Positions 56,734-64,000 of a stretch of DNA of 64,000 bases are shown here, piece after piece. Every line of letters begins with the position of its first letter. Within the stretch, counting starts at the first letter, position 1. The translations under genes and the position numbers were made by a program. The notes beneath the pieces were generated by a model. That model did no database searches and was not told the DNA's origin. It worked only from the letters and a program-made list of their open reading frames with translations. Source of the stretch: Dryococelus australis (Eukaryota > Arthropoda > Insecta > Phasmatodea > Phasmatidae); NCBI GenBank assembly GCA_029891345.1, contig CM057009.1, positions 289,798,966 to 289,862,965 on the forward strand. The letters run 5' to 3'.

Positions 56734-57390
56734 CACGGTAGATGAGCGCTTTTGAAAACCCCTCTTAAGATATGTATTATTGCGTCATATTTAAAATTAG
56801 CATTGGCATGGGCGAGTTCACTTTGTACTTCTCTGCATCGCTGGGCGGCTTTATTGCCTGCGATTTGACTTGCGAGAATTCCCCCGAGGCTGAACGTGAC
56901 CGCTGTGGAACTGCAGCAGATCTCGTAACTTTAGCCTCGTGCGAGCGAACAACTCGGCGTGGGGCGCATGCTCTGCAGTTGCAATTACCCGTCGTCGACC
57001 ACAAAGCAAATAGAACTCTCCTCTGATAATGTGGCGCGCCGCGGCCGTCGAAAGAACGGAGCTGCGTGCCCGCCAATGGAACTAATCACAACGCCGCGGC
57101 AATCAGCAGTTTACACAACTTCTCGACTTGCACTCGCAGAGCAGAATGTTCGGATCACGCGCGTCCCACGTTCGCAGCGGCGGCAGATACGCCGGCCGTT
57201 AAGTCCGTTATAGAATGTTCGCTATTAACTGAGCAGCTGTGAAAGTCCCGCCGAAGTCCTGCTTCTCTGCCCGGTCTGTATACTTCAGCCGTATGTAAAT
57301 TACCATTGCAATAACCATCTCACTTTATTCATGCGACAATAAAGTTAAATATGTGAAATTGTTAAAGATGTAAATATGTAAACTGTATGC
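56727..57390 (+). repeat. MITE family B copy split by a GC-rich insert
   Basis: The left end GTTGTTCACGGTAGATGAGC, then AAATTAGCATTGGCATG as in the 62.9-kb copy. Homology stops at about 56,830 and resumes at about 57,310 (TTTATTCATGCGACAATAAA; TGTGAAATTGTTAAA). The 480 bp between are CpG-rich with no recognised gene. The right terminus is not found. Confidence 0.6.
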
Positions 57391-57483
57391 CAATTTCTAC
57401 TCAAATCTGTGTAAAACAGATTAAATCAATCTTAAGCATATTTAATGACATTAATGTAAAAAAGTTACATTCTGAATTCAACG

Positions 57484-57957
57484 TTAAGGTGATATTTCAG
57501 TTTTTTTTTATCTGAAAGGGCGGTGGAGAAATTCCTCCTAAACGCAGTTATTAGTTGTTAAATCATTATAGTTATCAAACTATAACACTCAAAAGTCTTA
57601 ATTTCCCGAATTCTGCAGAACACTAGACTTGGCTCTTAGACATTTTCTCCAGTCATATTATATTTAACGCAATCTGTATGGTGAGCAGAACATGCTGACT
57701 CAGTATGACTGCGATTTATAAACAGGTGAGCTAGTAGTGGCACTCTGAATTTTGTTGAAAATGCGGGCCAGACTTTCCCACGCATAGACTCTAATTCAAC
57801 TTCTGGAACCTGCCTATAAAATTATTGTGTCGCAATGTGAGTGTTATATTGTGAAAACTATAATATTTTGACAACTAATAACTGCATTAAGGGGAAACTT
57901 TTCGAAACCTCTCCCAGATAACCGAATTAAAAAAAAAAAAGAGAAATATCACCTTAA
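57484..57957. repeat. MITE family F, long inverted repeats
   Basis: TTAAGGTGATATTTC at 57,484 faces GAAATATCACCTTAA at 57,943-57,957. Arms of about 100-115 bp match on opposite strands, including GCAGTTATTAGTTGT and ATTATAGTTTT. TTAA or TA could be the duplicated target. 474 bp, non-coding. Confidence 0.8.
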
Positions 57958-59301
57958 AATGTGGGACTAATATTTTCGAATTTCGTTGCCAACTTAACTG
58001 CGGGAATGTCAGTAAATGTGGCCATAAAAAATACATGGTGTTAGAAGAAGTGATTAATTTTTCACATGTTGATTTCAAAGGTGTTCAGTTTACCGGAACC
58101 CCATAAACTGCAACTCAATAAGGAAGCTGTAGTTCTTATAACATCAACGTAAAATGAGGAAAATAACATTTATGTGCACTTCGAATCGCAACTAAATATT
58201 GTTATTGTTCAGTGGATTCATAACGTAAATATAAAATGGTGTTTGGAGATGGTGCTCTGTCGCTGAAATCAATTTTGAAAAAGAAATGCCTATGATAATA
58301 AAATAGTCTATACTCCTTTTGTGTAGATATTAATAAGGTACTTAAGATAACGAACGGTAAAAGCCTTTAATGTGGGTGAAAACTTGTTTCAGGGAACCGT
58401 CACCTATGCAGTCCATATGAAAAGAGCCCACATAATCACGCGTTCAGATCAAATATTGTAACATTACACCAAACAATATCTGTCACAATTTCATAAATTT
58501 TTCCCACTGATAACTCTTTAGTTTGCAGGTATAACTCACATAACCTAAATCCTAGCGAAAATTGTTAAATAGAACAGTGTTTGCGAAATTGCGTGTTAGA
58601 TATATAATTTCACCTTCTTCGTGAGACCCATTGAATATTAAACAATTGACAAACATTCAGTTTAGTTGAAAAGGAGTTGAAGATATTTTCAATTCGCTGC
58701 GAATCTTTAAGTGTTATGTATTGAAAATATGCTACATTTTCTTTAACTCTTATATATTTAATAAATGTATTATTTATGTCTTTAATACGTTCCTTAACTA
58801 CATTAAAAGTTCAGATATTCCTTCTCTTGTTAGCTCCTTTTAGCCGTTTCACTTATCTTTGTTATCATTTTCCAACTCATCCAGCAATCTTCGTGCATTA
58901 TGCCTTTAATTCTAGGCACTATTTCCTGGAACCCTACATAGTTTCTGTCGTGTTCTGCTGAGCTCTGGTGCGAAATATCGTGCGTAATGTATTATAAATA
59001 TGCCGAAGTAAAAAAAAAATTGTAATAAACTGTTTAAAAAAAAAAAAGGTAGGGATAGCGTGCTATACTCTGCGGACTTCTGAGTTGGGACAATCTGGTA
59101 ATCTTCATCCCTGTAGTGTTAGAGAAAATGGAAATCCCTACATATGGGAAGGAAATCAGTGTTGGCACAAGATAGTAAAAGATTCCGCGAAATCCAATCG
59201 CACGCGCCAATAGAGTGGTGTCACTGGTCAACGACATAGTGTAACGCCGTTCGCCAATCAACGCTTGGTGACTTAACTTTCCAGCCTGCAGTACGCAACA
59301 G
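57958..59301. other. AT-rich intergenic, no gene seen
   Basis: No coding signal. An A9 and an A13 run lie near 59,010-59,045. Confidence 0.45.
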
Positions 59302-59541
59302 TTAGCGACCTGAAAAATGCCAGAGCTCAATGACCTGCATGCTATACCCTGCAGCCTCGTGTACAAATATGCCGATATCAACTGCATATTGGTTGTCTGT
59401 TGTCACAGTGGAAGGCGACAATTGGACAACGTTCTCCAGGAGGTGTCAAACACCGTGTGGACCAACGGCTAGTTACGTAAACGCACGTGTTTTGAATTGT
59501 AGCTTGTCCTAAAATAAACCCGCGAATTCTTCAGGTCTCTA
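59302..59541 (+). repeat. MITE family A copy
   Basis: TAGCGACCTGAAAAATGCC at the left, CGCGAATTCTTCAGGTCTCT at the right, well-preserved core. Non-coding. Confidence 0.9.
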
Positions 59542-59729
59542 GCAATAGTCAGTCGGGCACAAGGCCCGTTTACGAAGTCTGACTCTGCCAATCAGAGGAT
59601 GGGTGTTCCAACATGAAATAAACCGCCACGCCATTTCAGTTACGTACCTATCCTATTCTGTGGTGTTGGTGAAAACGAGTGTATACCGAGAAAACTCGAC
59701 CGGCATAGATTTTATATAGAGTGCTATTC

Positions 59730-60596
59730 AGCTAAGATGTTCACCCCAAATGTCTTCCGAACCGCTGAAGGCATTCAAACTTGTATTTAGAATTCGAAAA
59801 TGGCATTACGGGGCTCATAAGATACCGTCTATGTCTGTACCGAGACGTAAATAAGTAATGAGACAGTGATATTATATTTGGTTTTTTTTAAATGGGAATA
59901 TACTCATTTCTCCCAATACCATAGTTTGTTACTATGCGGCGAATTCAGTGACGTGATTATTTTGAAAATCCGACGAGCACTTTTAGAGATATAAGGAGGT
60001 GTTCATAGGTGTATGCATTTGACTGTAGTTATGTTGTGGTAGGTTGTGTCATCCGCTGGGAGATGTCCAGCGGAGTGTTCCTACACAAGTAACGCAATCG
60101 CTAGTGATGCAGTAACACAAGTATTTAACGCATGCGAAATGTTGTTAGTTGATGTTATTGTCGATGATATACACAAATAAGACGTGTACTTAATTTGATG
60201 TTTATAGCTTGAGAACAATTATTCCACTAAACAATCCTGTCTGTTTCACAGTCCTCGCCAATGTAACATCTCCCAGCGAAGACGCAACCTACCCCGCCCC
60301 ACCTACAGTCAAATGCATACACCTATGAAAATCCCTACATCTCAAAAAATTTTTGTCTGATTTTCAGAATAATCAAGGTAACTGAACTCGCCGCTTAATA
60401 ACATGTTATTCTAATGGAAGAAATAAGTATATTCCCTAATGAAAACTGAAGTTTATATCGTTAACTTACTAACTAATTACATTTCGGAAAAGACATGGTC
60501 GGTGACTTAGGATCACCGTAGTGCCATTTATGAATTCGAAATCAATATTTCTATGCTTTCAGCGGTTCGGAAGATACTTACGGTGAACATCTTAGC
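59730..60596. repeat. MITE or foldback family H, complete
   Basis: 867 bp with arms of about 310 bp. The left arm starts AGCTAAGATGTTCACC and TCTTCCGAACCGCTGAA; the right arm is its reverse complement and ends GGTGAACATCTTAGCC. About 220 bp lie between the arms. No coding capacity. Transcripts would form a long hairpin. Confidence 0.85.
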
Positions 60597-60612
60597 CAAA
60601 TAACCTTGTGTG

Positions 60613-60623
60613 TATATATATAT

Positions 60624-60662
<39 letters not shown>
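60613..60662. repeat. (TTTA)n microsatellite
   Basis: About ten perfect TTTA units directly abutting the mariner-type element. Confidence 0.95.
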
Positions 60663-61089
60663 TAACTTGGACCATAATTAGTGTGCCAAACTCCAGGAGG
60701 TGATCCCTTGTGAATAATAATGTGGGGTATACATTAACAACACTACAGCATTATGTAGAGAATATTAATGGAGATACGCGGTGTTAAAAATCGAATTTTT
60801 AAATGTAGAAACGTAAATAATTATGAAGTGCTTGAGACGGAGCGACCAAATTCGGATTAGTTTTTCACGAATCGGAGATATTAAATATGTGTAAATTTGG
60901 TTGGTCTAATAATGCCCCATCATTGCGTACATAGGGGTAGTCACCCTTATTTCGCAGGGAATTTTGGAACACTAACTAGGTGGTAAAGAAAAAGTCGAGG
61001 AAAATTATGACCCACCGTGGCAGAATGTAGGCAAAATGTCCTCTTGTCCGAACTTGCACCGGTGAAACTTTTTCGAGGAAATGCAACTC

Positions 61090-62210
61090 AAAATTTAGAA
61101 AATGCGGGGATGCCCCGCGGGGATAGGCAACACAACAACACATACCACGCACGTGGCTGAGGAAACAGGAGAGGATGTGATCGCTGCATGCGCGAAGGTG
61201 AGTTTGACTGCTGGCAAGTCAGTAAGTGCCTGCAGATTGTCGTGGAAGTATGTAACGTCTGAAGCGAGCGGAACAAGCCGACATGCACCTAGTGTACCGA
61301 GCAGCCAACACGAGTGCAAGACGAACAGTGAGCGCTGTACCGGCTGCGCTGCCCTGTGCCACGTCAACATTCCTGTGCGACATTTGCACGGCTCCATCAG
61401 AGATTGCGTGATGAAGGCTCAACAATAGTGACGTCGCCGAATGCTGGAGCACCACGGACAAGAAAAACGGTGGCATTTGACGAGGACGTGCTTCGCCTTG
61501 TGAGGCAGGAACCGTCTGTTGGCTCAGGAGCTGCGGGTCGCGGCGTGGGTGTTAGCCACTCAACGATCCTGCGAGTTCTGCACGAGAACTGTATGCGCCC
61601 CTACCCCGCAAGGAAAGTCCATGTTCTTAGCGAACGTGATCACGTGCCACGTGTTACATTCTGTGAACGGATCCTCTAAGAAAACAAGATGCGTCCAAAC
61701 GTCACATCGACTATACTGTTCACAGATGAGGCCCATTTCGCCAGGGATGAAATCTTCAACAGGAGGAACAGCCGCTAGTGGGCGCACGTTGAACCCCAGC
61801 TCGCGCGCCCTATGGGCAACCAAGTGCGCTAAGGTGTCAACATGTGTGCCGGCATCGACAAAAATCTCTTGTTGGAGACTTATCTGCTTCCCGACCGCCT
61901 CGATGGAGCCCCCTAGCTGACGTTCCCGCAGGAGATACTACCGGAGCTGCTGGAAGAAATACCTTCTGTCATGCGTCACACCATGTGGTTTTAGCCTGAC
62001 GGGGCGCCACCACATTCTCATGCTGCCGTACGCCGCCATCTTGACGTCACCTCTCCCGGCTGCTGGATTGGCCTACGTTTGCCCATTCGTTGACCGGCCT
62101 GATCACCAGACCTGCCTTCGCTGATGGATTTCTTGTTTGGGTTCATTTCAACTACCTGGTGTACGAGACACCAAGGAGGGGACGGGATCCTCTGGGTTGT
62201 GTGTGTAGTT
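61090..62210 (+). pseudogene. Tc1/mariner-type transposase, broken
   Basis: One plus-strand frame from about 61,356 to 62,120 carries nearly all motifs but contains at least six stops: a helix-turn-helix GVGVSHSTILRVLHEN, the first catalytic Asp in TILFTDEAHF, the second in PDGAPPHSHAAVRRHLD, and SPDL with the third acidic residue about 36 positions on. Two of the stops replace expected Trp/Arg codons just before SPDL. A frameshift then leads to the C-terminal DGFLVWVHFNYLVYETP. The N-terminal DNA-binding part before 61,356 is poorly preserved. It would cut and paste the element at TA sites. Family assignment rests on the DDD motifs and the terminal repeats. Dead. Confidence 0.85.
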
Positions 62211-62924
62211 GCCATCACGGCCTATGGTGGCCCTTGCATTCCGGCCGATGTCCGGCTAGTTTGCTGGTGGGCCGGTTGGCTGGGGCGTTTGCGGCGGGGG
62301 TGGCTCGGCGGAGATAACCGGTCCCTATCCCTGGTCGTTCGTCATGGTGGACTGGTGAGATATCTCCCAGAAAGCCATGGCGAAGGGCTGGGGAGGAGGA
62401 AGGCACGCCAATCCCTGTTCACAGATATTTGGTAACATTTGCTAGTAGTTTCGAAAATAGTTGGAACGAAAATCCCCGTCGCCTGGACGAACAGCCGCCT
62501 TCCTGAACTCACAATATCAGAGTTCAGGACGCATTCGCTTTTCTTTCATATCTCCCAAAATAATTATTTTCATAAAAGGTAGATAGGTTTAAATTATTAA
62601 TAAATTATTAAATAACTTCCTTCGAAATTAAACCGCCTCCCCCAAAATAAACCAAATTTTAATTTAATTTAACTGATTATGTATCAGAGTTCACGACTTT
62701 TAATTAGGATCAATGTGGGGGAGGGAGGATTAAATATATGTCCAACGATCCCCTTTTCGTGTACTACCTGATGAGAGAAATTAATAAGGTTATATGTAGG
62801 AAGAACATTAACTAACTTTAATTTTAAAAATATTATAGAGTTCAGTTATGGCCAATGGCCGAGCACTGATCAAATTTGTCATTTCTTTGCTGTTGTTGTT
62901 GTTGGTCTTCGAGACACCTGTGGC
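62211..62924. other. Interior of the mariner-type element, no gene seen
   Basis: A GC-rich block to about 62,440 and then AT-rich sequence. Frames at 62,090-62,435 overlap on both strands and show no motif. It could be foreign sequence captured by or inserted in the element. Confidence 0.4.
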
Positions 62925-63353
62925 CATAGGCTATTCACGGTAAAATGAACACTTTTGAAAGCCCTGCTTAAGATCTACTTGTACGCATGTTGTGTACTAT
63001 TCCGCCTAATGTAAGATTAGCATTGTCATGTGCCTCATCACTATATTCATGCGTTAGTAAAATAAAACTGTGAAATTATCAGGAAAATATATATTTTACA
63101 AATCTGCTCATTTTTACACATCAATTAATAAATAAAACGGAAAGCCAGAGAAATAATTTAAGTTATCACATACGGGTTCCCAACAATTTTTTATTCAACG
63201 CTAACCTATGGAACTACTTTCCATCCATAGGTACCAACTTTACTGGGCGCATGTCACTCAGTGCGACCGTTAAAATATATATGCAGATAAGAGCGGTGAC
63301 TTTTTTCTAAGATTGATTTCAAAACTGCTCACTTTATCGTGAACAGCCTATAG
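62925..63353. repeat. MITE family B, long copy nested in the mariner-type element
   Basis: 429 bp with CATAGGCTATTCACGGTAAA at the left and CACTTTATCGTGAACAGCC at the right. It is the reference full-length copy for the long subfamily. Interior AT-rich and non-coding. Confidence 0.9.
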
Positions 63354-63804
63354 TGAGGAATATCTCGTTGCACGTGCGATAGCCGCATTTGATTCTGTAC
63401 GCGCAATACCAGACATTTATGCAAGGGTCCAGGCCAACCTGATCCGCTGTTTCCATTGTGTATTGAATTTGGGGGACGGCAGTTTGAACAGTTGTGAATG
63501 CTGGTATTAATAAAAACGTACCGCGTACACATGTGCCATGCAATACTCCTATCTGCACTATGTTTCTAGTTCCCTTACGCTTGTCCTCGTTTACATAGTC
63601 ATTACATGTGGATGTACTTACACATAGAGTGGCGGGGTCGTAGAAGTGTTGCCTACTCCCGCAGGGCTACACTGCACCTTCAAAATTTTGAGTGATATTT
63701 CTTCGAAAACTTTCACCGTAGCGAGTTCGGAAAAAGACGAACTTATTTTTCACAAGTAATCACCTCCTGGGGTTTGGCACATAAATTATGGTCCACGTTG
63801 TATA

Positions 63805-64000
63805 ATGTATGCATATGTATGTATCAATATAAATGTCTATATATATATTTATATATATATTGCATTTAACGTCTTTAAACGTACACACAAATACACACTA
63901 ATATTTCACCTGTATTTCAAATCCAGTACCGCTTGCTCTGGCAAACTGCCATGGCAAACCAGGCACGCCATTGAGATCAGCATTTATAATTTTTCGTGAC
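63805..64000. other. (TA)-rich sequence to the window end, no gene seen
   Basis: Short TATATA tracts at 63,838-63,862, then unique DNA. No gene. Confidence 0.5.

Larger units (their letters stand above)
60661..63804 (+). mobile_element. Tc1/mariner-superfamily transposon, inactive
   Basis: 3.1 kb. Left terminal TATAACTTGGACCATAATTA and right terminal (other strand) TATACAACGTGGACCATAAT, then shared CAGGAGGTGAT and CTTGTGAA. Inverted similarity continues further in: GGTGAAACTTTTTCGAGGAA at 61,060 against GGTGAAAGTTTTCGAAGAAA on the right. The left arm carries about 330 bp not present on the right. TA target duplication is plausible but masked by flanking TTTA/TA repeats. It holds a broken transposase and a nested MITE B. 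Confidence 0.75.

Noticed and set aside
62124-62435. 103-codon frame as a second gene in the mariner-type element
   Set aside because: It begins in the tail of the transposase in the wrong frame and opens on both strands in GC-rich DNA.

Overview
The window is non-coding-rich, AT-rich eukaryotic nuclear DNA that has been built up by repeated transposon insertion. A large arthropod (probably insect) genome fits best: tRNA-derived SINEs, many short inverted-repeat elements, a Tc1/mariner-type transposon, Ty3/gypsy debris and one almost intact-length Maverick/Polinton. No species can be named from the sequence. I see no complete, unbroken host gene. The best host candidate is a promoter and first coding exon at 7.08-7.69 kb.

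Layout: 0-7 kb holds MITE families, tRNA-like SINE remnants and GC-rich unique sequence. 7.1-7.7 kb is the promoter/exon candidate. 7.7-12.9 kb shows no gene but has two degenerate minisatellites. 13.0-18.5 kb is a cluster of intronless, cysteine-rich, stop-riddled reading frames on both strands that look like a decayed block of linked genes. An old integrated DNA-virus segment is my leading guess, without an identified family. 18.6-30.5 kb has an LTR-like repeat, a gypsy integrase fragment, SINEs and more MITEs.

The centre, 30,750-48,996, is an 18.2-kb Maverick/Polinton with 6-bp target duplications (TGCACT) and terminal repeats starting AGTAGTATATGG. It carries relics of the expected set: protein-primed family-B DNA polymerase, packaging ATPase, retroviral-like integrase with chromodomain, adenovirus-type protease, capsid-type proteins and a parvovirus-VP1-like phospholipase A2 domain. 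All are broken. Two later insertions sit in it: an LTR-like repeat inside the polymerase (about 34.4-35.0 kb) and a gypsy retrotransposon with its own internal deletion inside the integrase (38,920-43,698). The Polinton itself landed inside a MITE, so insertion order can be read: MITE, then Polinton, then LTR elements.

49-64 kb is almost wholly repeat-derived: further copies of the same MITE families, several nested in one another, a 21-bp minisatellite that grew inside a MITE arm, a degenerate 62-bp tandem array, and a 3.1-kb mariner-type element (60,661-63,804) with a dead transposase. Family names used below (A, A2, B, C, D, E, F, H) are mine, for cross-reference inside this window.
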